34,447 nucleotides of DNA from Lactobacillus gigeriorum DSM 23908 = CRBIP 24.85 (GTDB lineage Bacteria; Bacillota; Bacilli; Lactobacillales; Lactobacillaceae): positions 1-34,447 of the forward strand of contig NZ_CAKC01000045.1 of NCBI RefSeq assembly GCF_000296855.1, written 5' to 3'. The translations under genes were made by a program, and so were the position numbers. The notes under the pieces are model-generated. The model was given only the letters and a program-made list of their open reading frames with translations, searched no databases and was not told the origin of the DNA. Below, in pieces: positions 8,028-15,775 of this stretch; within the stretch, counting starts at the first letter, position 1; each line of letters opens with the position of its first letter.

Positions 8028-8945
8028 ATGTCTGTATTGATTGATAGATTACTTTCCGTTAGACCTGAAGTTCAAACTGTTAGTCGACCGCTAAATATGG
8101 CAGTTGTAAAAGCAGCAGATAAAGAAGTATTGGCCTGTGTCGAAAAGGCTATCAAAGAAAAGCGAATATATGCCTATTTGATTGATGATCAACAAGAATT
8201 GACTGAATTACTTGAAAAATTTGATATTGATTCAAATTCGTATGAAATTATTGATCTCAAAGATGACGCAGAAGCCGCATTTAAAGCTGTTGAGCTTGTT
8301 AGAGAAGGTAAAGTTGATGCAATTTTAAAGGGCTTGATTCCAACCGGCAAATTATTAAAGCAGGTTGTTAACAAGCAAACTGGTATCAGAAAAGCTGATT
8401 TACTTTCACATGTTACAGTAATGGCCGTTCCCAAATTAGATCGTTTAATTGCAATTACAGATGCAGGATTAATCTTGTTACCTGATAAAGAAATGGCCAA
8501 AGTAGAGATAAATAATGCAGTTGAAGTTATGCAAGCATTGAAAGTTGAAAATATAAAAGTGTCCCTTTTATCTGCAGCCGAGAATTTGATCCCCAAGTTA
8601 CCCTCGTCAGTAATGGAGACTGAATTGGCTAGCGAATATCAAGCTGAAACTGATTTTATAGTAGAAGGCCCAATTTCCTTTGATCTTTCAATGTCTCCTG
8701 CTAGTGCTAAAGAAAAACGTTATCAAGGAAGAATTCAAGGGGATGCCGATATTTTATTCGCACCAGATATTGTGACAGGGAATGTAGCATGTAAGTCATT
8801 GTTGTATTTTGGGGATGCCAAGATGGCTGGTGTGGTTATGGGTGCTCAAGTACCGGTTATTGTAACTTCACGTGCGTCAAGTTTTGAAGAAAAATACGCA
8901 TCGATTCTCTTAGCACAGATTATGATGTTAGATCGTAAGATCTAG
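8028..8945 (+). CDS. ptb: Phosphate acyltransferase, phosphate butyryltransferase type
   Basis: A 305-residue enzyme of the phosphate acetyl/butyryltransferase family, converting acyl-CoA plus phosphate into acyl-phosphate plus CoA. Family segments include AILKGLIPTGKLLKQVV (about residue 100), LLSHVTVM, ITDAGLILLPD, EGPISFDLSMSPASAKEK (about 215) and the C-terminal ADILFAPDIVTGNVACKSL and VPVIVTSRASSFEEK. Length matches Ptb (about 300) rather than classical Pta. GAAAGGAAG precedes the ATG, directly after a terminator hairpin. With buk ten bases downstream it forms the classical ptb-buk pair, here placed behind a dehydrogenase that makes its acyl-CoA substrate; in Enterococcus faecalis a comparable ptb-buk-bkd set degrades branched-chain 2-oxoacids. 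Confidence 0.88.
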   Translation: MSVLIDRLLSVRPEVQTVSRPLNMAVVKAADKEVLACVEKAIKEKRIYAYLIDDQQELTELLEKFDIDSNSYEIIDLKDDAEAAFKAVELVREGKVDAILKGLIPTGKLLKQVVNKQTGIRKADLLSHVTVMAVPKLDRLIAITDAGLILLPDKEMAKVEINNAVEVMQALKVENIKVSLLSAAENLIPKLPSSVMETELASEYQAETDFIVEGPISFDLSMSPASAKEKRYQGRIQGDADILFAPDIVTGNVACKSLLYFGDAKMAGVVMGAQVPVIVTSRASSFEEKYASILLAQIMMLDRKI

Positions 8946-8954
8946 GAGGAAAAA

Positions 8955-10022
8955 ATGAAAACAGTAGTAGCAATAAATCCAGGTGCAACTTCAACTAAAG
9001 TGGCAGTATATCAAGATGAGAATCTGCTTTGGAAAGAAGAGCTTATTTATGAATCCTCCGATCTAGAAAAATACGATAAGATTTTTGATCAATTTGAACT
9101 GCGGTTAAAAGATATCGAAAAGCTACTAGATGAACACAATATTACACATATTGATACAGCAGTAGGTAGAGGGGGCTTGATCGGGCCAGTACAACCAGGT
9201 GCAATTCTAGTCAATGAACCATTAATAAATCACTTAGAATTTCATCCAATGCTTGAACATGCGTCAAATTTAGGCGCAAAGTTAGCCAAAGCTGTGAGTG
9301 AAAAATATGGTGATGGAAGAGCTTATGTTTATGATCCGGTTACAGTTGATTCGATGAAGCCAGTTTCTCGTTTAACGGGACTAAAGCAAATATCAAGAAT
9401 TTCAATTGCGCACCATTTAAATATGAGAGCAGTTGCCAGAAAAGCAAGCGAAGATTTAGGCAAAGACTACAAAGATCTAAATATTGTAGTTGCTCATATT
9501 GGTGGGGGAGCAAGTGCAAGTGCTCATGAACATGGAGAAGTAATCGATATTGTATCTGATGATGAAATGATGTTTGGTGCTAACCGTTCTGGTGGATTAC
9601 CAATCAAGATGATAGTTCCTTATATTAAAGAAATTGGAATTGATGAATTTTATAAAATTGCACGGCATAAGGCTGGTTTAGTTTCATATTTTGGTACAAC
9701 TGATCTTCGCGTTGTCCAACAAAAAATTGAAGCTGGCGATGAAGAAGCTGCTCTAGTTTTCGATGCTCTATGCTTGGGAATAAGTAAAACCATTGCTGCT
9801 TTGTCCGTGAGCATCAATGGTCCAATAGATGTAATTTGTTTGACTGGTGGTATGGCTAGATCTGAAAAATTAGTTGAAAATGTTGCTAAACGAACAGGTT
9901 TTATCGCACCTTTGAGGACATACCCAGGTGAATTTGAACTTGAAGCCTTAGCTTTAGGTGGGTTGAGAGTGATCAATGGGGAAGAAACTGCTCAAATTTT
10001 AACTTATGAAGATGAAAACTAG
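8955..10022 (+). CDS. buk: Butyrate (acyl) kinase
   Basis: A 355-residue ASKHA-fold kinase that transfers phosphate from acyl-phosphate to ADP, completing substrate-level ATP synthesis. The phosphate-1 loop reads INPGATSTKVAVY at the N-terminus. Further family marks are VGRGGLIGPVQPG (about residue 71), HASNLGAKLA, YVYDPVTVDSM, ISIAHHLNMRAVARK, HIGGGASASAHEHG (about 181) and CLTGGMARSEKLV (about 294), with a C-terminal YPGEFELEALALGGLRV. Butyrate kinases are usually 350-370 residues, so it is complete. An AGGAGG site follows the ptb stop. Its last four bases overlap the end of the opposing LysR gene, and no terminator lies between them. Confidence 0.92.
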   Translation: MKTVVAINPGATSTKVAVYQDENLLWKEELIYESSDLEKYDKIFDQFELRLKDIEKLLDEHNITHIDTAVGRGGLIGPVQPGAILVNEPLINHLEFHPMLEHASNLGAKLAKAVSEKYGDGRAYVYDPVTVDSMKPVSRLTGLKQISRISIAHHLNMRAVARKASEDLGKDYKDLNIVVAHIGGGASASAHEHGEVIDIVSDDEMMFGANRSGGLPIKMIVPYIKEIGIDEFYKIARHKAGLVSYFGTTDLRVVQQKIEAGDEEAALVFDALCLGISKTIAALSVSINGPIDVICLTGGMARSEKLVENVAKRTGFIAPLRTYPGEFELEALALGGLRVINGEETAQILTYEDEN

Positions 10023-10903
10023 TTCCGAATTGAATCAATGAATTGATTAATAATAACAGCATTGTCTGAGCTGGCTTTACGATAAGCGATTCCTTGACGA
10101 TAGAGGTTTTGAGAATCGGTTAATTGAATCCAATGTAAACCTTTAATATGAGTTGCATCCTTAAGTTCGATTGGTAACACTGCTACAGCATCCAGTAAAC
10201 CCAAACTATGTAGCAACATCTCAAAATCATCGTGAGTATAAATTATTTGACGACTGAACCCATACTCTTGGCAACGACGCTTAGTAAATTCTCCAACAGC
10301 AAAATTTGTACTTAAAGTAACTATGTTGTAACCTTTTAGATCCTTAAATTTGATTTTTTCTAATTTTGCCAAAGGATGCGTTTCTGGCATAACAATTGCA
10401 CCATGATAGCAAGATTCTTCAACGGGAAAAGTATCGATAATAATACTTTGTTCGACTTGAGGAAAAGAAATAATTCCGACATCAATTTGATTATCTGCAA
10501 GCATATGCTGAAGTTTAATCGAGCCACCCTGAACAATGTGTAAGTCAACATTAGGATATCTTCTAATGAAACGTGATATTTGATCCATAAATTGAATCAT
10601 AGTTAAAAAATTGACACCTACAGTAAGAACTTGACGTGTTTCTACATCATGACTCTGAATATCGTGAACCAATTGATTGAATTGATTTACTAAAGGCTTC
10701 CCACGTTGGTATAAAATTTGTCCTGAATCGGTCAACTGCAAATGATGATTATTATAAATGAAAAGTTGAGTATGAAGCTCTTCTTCCATCTTAGAAATAG
10801 CTTGCTTTAATGCAGGTTGAGATACATAAAGTAGTTTGGCTGCATGAGAATAATTTTGCATGTCAGCAATTGTTAAAAAATAGGTTAATTGTCTGATATC
10901 CAT
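10019..10903 (-). CDS. LysR-family transcriptional regulator
   Basis: A 294-residue regulator with an N-terminal winged helix-turn-helix (MDIRQLTYFLTIADMQNYSH, then LYVSQPALKQAISKMEEEL) and a C-terminal periplasmic-binding-like effector domain (from about residue 90). It faces away from the serine hydrolase at 10955 (51 bases between the start codons) and converges on buk with a four-base overlap. LysR proteins usually regulate the divergent neighbour, but the 2-oxoacid operon behind it is also a possible target. SD is AAAGGA. An inverted repeat in the intergenic gap (10908-10934) is a candidate operator. The effector is unknown. Confidence 0.9.
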   Translation of the reverse strand: MDIRQLTYFLTIADMQNYSHAAKLLYVSQPALKQAISKMEEELHTQLFIYNNHHLQLTDSGQILYQRGKPLVNQFNQLVHDIQSHDVETRQVLTVGVNFLTMIQFMDQISRFIRRYPNVDLHIVQGGSIKLQHMLADNQIDVGIISFPQVEQSIIIDTFPVEESCYHGAIVMPETHPLAKLEKIKFKDLKGYNIVTLSTNFAVGEFTKRRCQEYGFSRQIIYTHDDFEMLLHSLGLLDAVAVLPIELKDATHIKGLHWIQLTDSQNLYRQGIAYRKASSDNAVIINQFIDSIRN

Positions 10904-10907
10904 ATCT

Positions 10908-10934
10908 GTTATCCTTTCTTTACTTATGGATAAC
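10908..10934. promoter_or_regulatory. candidate LysR operator between divergent genes
   Basis: GTTATCC (10908-10914) and GGATAAC (10928-10934) form a perfect seven-base inverted repeat with a 13-base gap. It contains the T-N11-A spacing usual for LysR boxes. One arm overlaps the lysR ribosome binding site, so chance symmetry is possible. Confidence 0.4.
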
Positions 10935-10954
10935 TCAAAAAGGGGGAGGAAAAA

Positions 10955-11995
10955 ATGAATACTGAAAAATTGGCCAGTTTATTTGATAACTTTGTAGCTA
11001 AAAATCATTTGCCTAAGGCAATCCTTGAAATTCAAAACTCTAAGGATAATCAGCAAATTGAATTTAAACATGGTGATATCACAGAAGATACCCCTTTTGC
11101 CCTTGCAAGTGTTACTAAATTATGGGTTAGTACAATAATTATGCAACTAATTGATGAGCGAGAGTTAACTTATAACTCTATTGTAACCGATTTCTTACCT
11201 ATTAAAAAGATCAATGGGTTGCATCATTTCCTTAACAATGACTATACTAGGAAAATAACTGTTCATGATCTTTTGTTTCATCGTACCGGTTTGCCTAATG
11301 TGTTTTTTGAAGAACCTTTTAAATTGGCAACAAAAATAATTGAAAAGGATAATTCTTACGATTTTGAAGATATGCTTTTGAAAGTCAAAAAAACAGAAGC
11401 GCATTTCTTACCAGGAGAAAGACAAGCATATTATGCAGATATCAATTTTCTACTGCTAGGTAAAATCATTGAAATTGTAACTAAAATAAGTCTTTCCGAA
11501 AATGTGGAAGAAAGAATAGCTGAGCCTCTTAAATTAACTAGGTCTTATATCCCCGAAACAGAGCTGGCTACAATTCCTCCCTATTATTTTGAAGAATTGG
11601 GATATTTAAATCGTCCGAAAGCAATTATTAGCTCGCAGGCTGCTGGTGCAGGTATATCTACTGCAAATGATTTGATGATATTTTTAAAGGCCTTTATTCA
11701 AGGAAAATTATTTGATAAACGGCATTGGGATGAAATAAAAGACTATTTACCACTGCAAGCAGATTATGCGCCCGTCTATTATGGCGGAGGTCATATGAAA
11801 TTGCATGCAGGTCAGCATAATTTGGATGAGAAGCTGACATTTATTGGTCATTCAGGTTTATCGGGAGCATTTGCTTTTTATTGCCCAGAACTAGATTTAT
11901 ACTTAACTGGTACAACTGATAATATCAAGCGAAGTCAACTATGTATTCACTTGATGTATATCATGTTGCTAGAATTGGAGAAAGAAAACTTGTAA
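10955..11995 (+). CDS. Serine hydrolase, beta-lactamase class C/penicillin-binding-protein fold
   Basis: A 346-residue protein with the nucleophile motif S52-V-T-K55 (FALASVTKLWVS), the second motif region Y160-A-D-INFLLLGKIIE, and a C-terminal strand around FIGHSGLSGAFAFY that replaces the KTG box with HSG, as in many esterase-like members. No signal peptide or membrane anchor is seen, so it is probably a cytoplasmic esterase/amidase rather than a drug-resistance beta-lactamase. GGGGGAGG lies before the ATG. It is divergent from the LysR gene, which is its likely regulator. The substrate cannot be told. Confidence 0.82.
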   Translation: MNTEKLASLFDNFVAKNHLPKAILEIQNSKDNQQIEFKHGDITEDTPFALASVTKLWVSTIIMQLIDERELTYNSIVTDFLPIKKINGLHHFLNNDYTRKITVHDLLFHRTGLPNVFFEEPFKLATKIIEKDNSYDFEDMLLKVKKTEAHFLPGERQAYYADINFLLLGKIIEIVTKISLSENVEERIAEPLKLTRSYIPETELATIPPYYFEELGYLNRPKAIISSQAAGAGISTANDLMIFLKAFIQGKLFDKRHWDEIKDYLPLQADYAPVYYGGGHMKLHAGQHNLDEKLTFIGHSGLSGAFAFYCPELDLYLTGTTDNIKRSQLCIHLMYIMLLELEKENL

Positions 11996-12033
11996 GTGGT
12001 AAATCTGGTTATAGTACTATAATAAACAATTAG

Positions 12034-12062
12034 TGTAAACGCTTACAGATTTTTGCTATGAT
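12034..12062 (+). promoter_or_regulatory. perfect cre box over an extended -10 promoter
   Basis: TGTAAACGCTTACA (12034-12047) is a perfect palindromic CcpA site. It covers the -35 position of an extended -10 promoter, TGCTATGAT (12054-12062; TG, one base, then TATGAT). CcpA binding here would block the hydroxyacid dehydrogenase-lipoate ligase transcript when preferred sugars are present. A further TATAAT lies at 12018-12023. Confidence 0.75.
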
Positions 12063-12103
12063 AAAAATGTAAGTTGAACTGAAATGGAGAAATAATATCA
12101 ACT

Positions 12104-13096
12104 ATGAAAATTATTATCTATAACATTGATGGTAAACATGAAGAATTGGCTCATGAATGGAGCAAGAAGACTGGTAATAAAATCAAGATCGTTCACGATT
12201 TGTTAACCCCAGAAACTGTTGAATTAGCAAAAGGTTTTGACGGAGTGGCCGTTTCTCAAGTAGTAAAAGTAGATAATGCGGTTTATCCAAAGCTACGTGA
12301 ATTTGGAATCAAGCAAATTGCACAAATGAGTGCTGGCGTTGATATGTATGATCTTGATGCTGCCAGTGAAAACGGCATTATTGTTTCAAATGTTGCCAGC
12401 TATTCTCCTGAATCAATTGCCGAATTTACAGTTATGGTAGGGATGGCTGTTGTTAGACATCTCGAACAAATTCGCAAGAACGTTAAGGAACATGACTTTG
12501 CATGGGAAAACCCAATTAGAGGTAAGGTCATTGGTCAAATGAAGGTAGCAGTCATCGGTACCGGTCGAATTGGTGCAACAACTGGTCGTTTCTTCCATGG
12601 ATTTGGCAGTGAAATCGTAGGGTACGATATTTATCCAAACGAAAAGTTAACTTCGTTTTTAACCTATGCAGATTCAGTAGAAGAAGCTGTTAAAGATGCT
12701 GATATTCTTACTCTTCATATGCCAGCAACTAAGGAAAACTTCCATATGTTTGATGCTGAGTTGTTCTCCAAGATGAAGCCTGGTGCAATCTTGTTGAATA
12801 TGGGCCGTGGAGCTCTTGTTGATACTAAGGCATTGCTAGATGCGTTAGATTCAGGTCAACTTGCTGGTGCGGGTATTGATACTTATGAAAATGAAATGCC
12901 ATACGTACCAAAGAATTTAAGAGGTCAAGAAATCGATGACCCAATTTTGGAAAAGCTGATCAATCATCCTAAAGTAATTTACACACCTCACACAGCATAC
13001 TTTACTGATCAAGCTTTACAGGCAATAGTTGAAACCGCATTAGAGGCAGCTGTCGAAGTTGTTGAAACAGGCGATACTAATAAGCGTGTAAACTAA
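12104..13096 (+). CDS. D-2-hydroxyacid dehydrogenase (D-lactate/D-2-hydroxyisocaproate type)
   Basis: A 330-residue NAD-dependent enzyme that reduces 2-oxo acids to D-2-hydroxy acids. The Rossmann motif is GTGRIG (152-157) with the NAD-selecting Asp D175. The catalytic triad falls at the numbers known for lactobacillar D-LDH: R235 (NMGRGALVD), E264 and H296 (YTPHTAYFTD). The usual RNVGVDNID segment is changed to QMSAGVDMYD at 74-82, which removes an arginine and argues against it being the main D-lactate dehydrogenase; a branched or bulkier 2-oxoacid is plausible. It shares a transcript with lplA, 25 bases downstream, under a perfect cre box. Confidence 0.88.
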   Translation: MKIIIYNIDGKHEELAHEWSKKTGNKIKIVHDLLTPETVELAKGFDGVAVSQVVKVDNAVYPKLREFGIKQIAQMSAGVDMYDLDAASENGIIVSNVASYSPESIAEFTVMVGMAVVRHLEQIRKNVKEHDFAWENPIRGKVIGQMKVAVIGTGRIGATTGRFFHGFGSEIVGYDIYPNEKLTSFLTYADSVEEAVKDADILTLHMPATKENFHMFDAELFSKMKPGAILLNMGRGALVDTKALLDALDSGQLAGAGIDTYENEMPYVPKNLRGQEIDDPILEKLINHPKVIYTPHTAYFTDQALQAIVETALEAAVEVVETGDTNKRVN

Positions 13097-13121
13097 AATA
13101 TATTAGTCGGAGGAGAAAACT

Positions 13122-14108
13122 ATGAAGTACATCGTCAACCACAGTAACAATCCTTATTACAACATTGCTCTTGAAGCATACGCATTTCGTGAATTAACGC
13201 AAGAAGATGAATTATTTATTCTTTGGATCAATGAACCTTCAATTATTATCGGACGTAATCAAAATGCAATTGAAGAAATAAACAAGGAATATACAGATGA
13301 ACATGGAATTCATATTGCTCGTCGCCTTTCTGGTGGTGGAGCAGTATACCATGATTTGAATAACTTGAACTATACGATTATTTCAAACAATGTCAAAGGA
13401 TCGTTTGACTTTAAGACTTTTTCAAAGCCAGTAATTGATACACTCGCAAATTTGGGTGTTGAAGCTAAATTTACTGGAAGAAACGACTTGGAAATTGATG
13501 GTAAAAAGTTCTGTGGTAATGCTCAAGCATACTACAATGGTCGAATGATGCACCATGGATGTTTACTGTTTGATGTTGACATGACGGTTTTAGGTAATGC
13601 ACTTAAGGTTTCCAAAGACAAGATTGAATCTAAAGGCGTTAAATCGGTAAGAGCCAGAGTGACTAACATTTTATCAGAATTGCCAAAGCCAATGACTGTA
13701 CATGAATTTGCTGATGCTATTTTAAATCAAATGAAAAAGGAATATCCTGACATGACTGAATACGTTTTGTCAGATGAAGATAAAGCTAAGATTCAAAAGT
13801 CCTGTGATGAGCAATTTAGTACTTGGGATTGGAATTTTGGTACTTCTCCTAAATATACTTTGACTAGAGCTGTACGTTACCCAGCTGGTAAAATTGAAAC
13901 TTTTGTTGATGCAGAAGGCTCAATTATTAAAGGTATTAAGATCTTCGGTGACTTCTTTGGCGTTAAGCCAGCATTTGAAATTGAGGACTTACTGGTTGGA
14001 ACTCGCTATGAATATCAAGATGTACTTGCAAAACTTCAAACGATTGATACAACAGAGTACTTCTCGGGTATGACAACTGAAGAAGTAGCTAAGGCAATTG
14101 TTGCCTAA
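13122..14108 (+). CDS. lplA: Lipoate-protein ligase A
   Basis: A 328-residue ligase that activates free lipoate with ATP and attaches it to lysine of E2 (and GcvH) proteins. The catalytic core shows IIGRNQNAIEEIN (about residue 41), the lipoyl-AMP-binding RRLSGGGAVYHD (about 65-76), FTGRNDLEIDGKKFCGNAQ and MMHHGCLLFD. The C-terminal accessory domain follows (WDWNFGTSPKYT onward), as in bacterial LplA of about 330 residues. SD is GGAGGAG. It is cotranscribed with the hydroxyacid dehydrogenase and terminates at 14146-14192. The pdhC lipoyl domain at 4157 is the obvious client; no lipoate synthesis genes are visible in the window. Confidence 0.93.
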   Translation: MKYIVNHSNNPYYNIALEAYAFRELTQEDELFILWINEPSIIIGRNQNAIEEINKEYTDEHGIHIARRLSGGGAVYHDLNNLNYTIISNNVKGSFDFKTFSKPVIDTLANLGVEAKFTGRNDLEIDGKKFCGNAQAYYNGRMMHHGCLLFDVDMTVLGNALKVSKDKIESKGVKSVRARVTNILSELPKPMTVHEFADAILNQMKKEYPDMTEYVLSDEDKAKIQKSCDEQFSTWDWNFGTSPKYTLTRAVRYPAGKIETFVDAEGSIIKGIKIFGDFFGVKPAFEIEDLLVGTRYEYQDVLAKLQTIDTTEYFSGMTTEEVAKAIVA

Positions 14109-14145
14109 GTTTATATATTTGATAAAAATACTGTTATAACTAATT

Positions 14146-14192
14146 AAACGAGCAAAATTAATTCCTATGCGGAAAATATTTTGCTCGTTTTT
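14146..14192 (+). terminator. terminator after lplA
   Basis: AAACGAGCAAAAT (14146-14158) pairs perfectly with ATTTTGCTCGTTT (14178-14190), followed by two more T. Confidence 0.85.
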
Positions 14193-14248
14193 CAAATAAA
14201 AAATATTTTTTTGTAATTTTTGCGATCTATATATTAGGGGGTTATTTA

Positions 14249-15135
14249 TGCTCTCAAATATATATTACGAGCAGGCAACTTCATGGATTATGAAGTCCCA
14301 AAGGAATTTGGCTTTACTGAAGATAAGATCTTCGGTTGGGTCATGGAAAACGAAGAGTTCTGTTTGTATGTGCTTAGGATCATCCTGCCCTTTTTGGAAA
14401 TCAAGGAGGTCGTAGAGTTTAACAAGCAGGATTCGTTAGGCAATGATCAGCGGGAAGCTAAAGATATTCGCTTGGATATCAAAGTGGTTGATAAGGATGG
14501 TCGCATCTTTGATATCGAAATGCAGACCTCGCCAAGCAAGTATCTTGGAAGAAGATTGCGCTACTACCAATCAACGATTGATGGTGCCAAGGTTCTTAAG
14601 CCAGGTCATGATTATTCTGAGCTACCTGATACCTTTATTATCTTCTTGTGTTCGTTTGATCCATCTGAAGCTTTTTCAAAAGTTAATAATCGCGCAGTGC
14701 ATTTCTTCAAAACGATTGATACCAAAGATCATGCGTTAGAGTTGAAAGGTTATTATTAACTCAAAAGGCGACTTCACTGGCGAAAGCGAGGAACTTAAAG
14801 AGCTAGCAAAGTTGATGAACAATGAAGAAGTCAGTCTAAATGAACACTTTATTTGGGCTCAAAAGCGGATCAAGGAACTTAATCAAGACAGGAGATCAGA
14901 TATCATGGACTACGAGATGAAGATCATGGATGCCAGAATTAGTGGTCGCGAGATTGGTGAAAAAATTGCAAATCGTGCAGGAGTTAAGAAACTGATTGAT
15001 GTGCTTATCGATTTGTCTCACGACGACGAAACGATTTTTATTAAGGCAAAAAATAAGTACGGTCAATACTTCTCAGATGATGAATTAAAGCAATTCATCG
15101 CAGAAGCGAAAAACGATTCTTTGCAAGAAGTTTAA
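14249..15135 (+). pseudogene. Rpn/PD-(D/E)XK nuclease-family transposase-like gene, frameshifted
   Basis: Two pieces in different frames together make one Rpn-type protein. The first (14283-14759) reads EFGFTEDKIFGWVMENEEF, then the nuclease core KDIRLDIKVVDKDGRIFDIEMQ, which holds the Asp and ExQ catalytic residues, and RRLRYYQSTID. The second, whose frame enters near 14750 with IINSKGDFTGESEELKEL, runs to 15135 and covers the helical tail, ending in a Lys/Asp-rich tail. The junction around 14745-14760 has a stop and frame change. An ATG at 14249 has a good AGGGGG site but is in a third frame, so a second lesion near the start is likely. Such genes multiply as apparently mobile families; this copy is probably dead. 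Confidence 0.75.
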
Positions 15136-15156
15136 GCTACATCCTACTTTTACAGA

Positions 15157-15179
15157 AACGAGCACTAGCTCGTTTTTTT
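15157..15179 (+). terminator. terminator after the Rpn-type pseudogene
   Basis: AACGAGC (15157-15163) and GCTCGTT (15168-15174) form a perfect stem with a four-base loop followed by T residues. Confidence 0.85.
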
Positions 15180-15229
15180 ATTTAACGAAGTTTCGACATT
15201 CACTTAAAAAGTTTAAAAAAATTATTTAA

Positions 15230-15244
15230 ATGATAGCGATTACA
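15230..15244 (+). promoter_or_regulatory. cre-like site upstream of the secreted nuclease pair
   Basis: ATGATAGCGATTACA matches the cre consensus with one mismatch. It lies about 60 bases before the first gene, with TATACT (15257-15262) and TATAGT (15268-15273) just downstream as possible -10 boxes; no good -35 is seen. Confidence 0.45.
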
Positions 15245-15307
15245 CCAAAATAAAGCTATACTAAAACTATAGTACTGAGTAAGGTATATTTTTATCGAGG
15301 TGTAGAG

Positions 15308-15775
15308 ATGAAGCAGAAAAAGAATAAGAAATTTTTCATATCGTTAATATTACTTAGTTTATTACTCGGATTTGGTGGAATTGCTGAAACCCAAGGAATA
15401 ACTGAACAAGTACAAGCTACTACTCTTTCTGCTGAACAAGTAAAGGCCAAAAAATTGGCTAAAATAGAGAAGGCGAAAAAAGCTGAATATGCTAGATTAA
15501 AGGCCCAATTGGCTAAGAAAAAAGCAAAAAAGGCCAAAAAAACCAGAAAAGTATACAAGAAGAAAACTACAGTCAAAAAGACTAAAAAGTCGCGTCGAAG
15601 CTTTGGTGTAGGCGATACATATACTGCTAACCATCAAAGGATAATCGGTAATAAGCGGTCAAAAATATATCATGTTCCTGGTCAAGCTGGATATCACATG
15701 AATTTAAGCAATGCCGTATTTTTTAATAGTGAAAAAGAAGCTATTGCTGCAGGATATCGGAAAGCGTTGAGATAA
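15308..15775 (+). CDS. Secreted Lys-rich protein with a C-terminal 'sunset' domain
   Basis: A 155-residue exported protein. Residues 1-38 are a signal peptide (KKNKKFF, a hydrophobic core, cleavage near VQA-TT). Residues 45-97 are an extremely basic Lys/Ala repeat, probably helical and able to bind DNA or teichoic acid. The last 45 residues (from GNKRSKIYHVPGQ through FFNSEKEAIAAGYRKA) match the small sunset domain often found on or beside secreted DNA-entry nucleases. Its stop codon overlaps the nuclease start (TAATG), so the two are translationally coupled and probably act together at the cell surface. The biochemical role of this domain is not known to me. Confidence 0.75.
   Translation: MKQKKNKKFFISLILLSLLLGFGGIAETQGITEQVQATTLSAEQVKAKKLAKIEKAKKAEYARLKAQLAKKKAKKAKKTRKVYKKKTTVKKTKKSRRSFGVGDTYTANHQRIIGNKRSKIYHVPGQAGYHMNLSNAVFFNSEKEAIAAGYRKALR

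Noticed and set aside
10955-11995. Calling the serine hydrolase an antibiotic-resistance beta-lactamase
   Set aside because: No export signal and no KTG box; the SxxK fold is shared with many esterases and peptidases.
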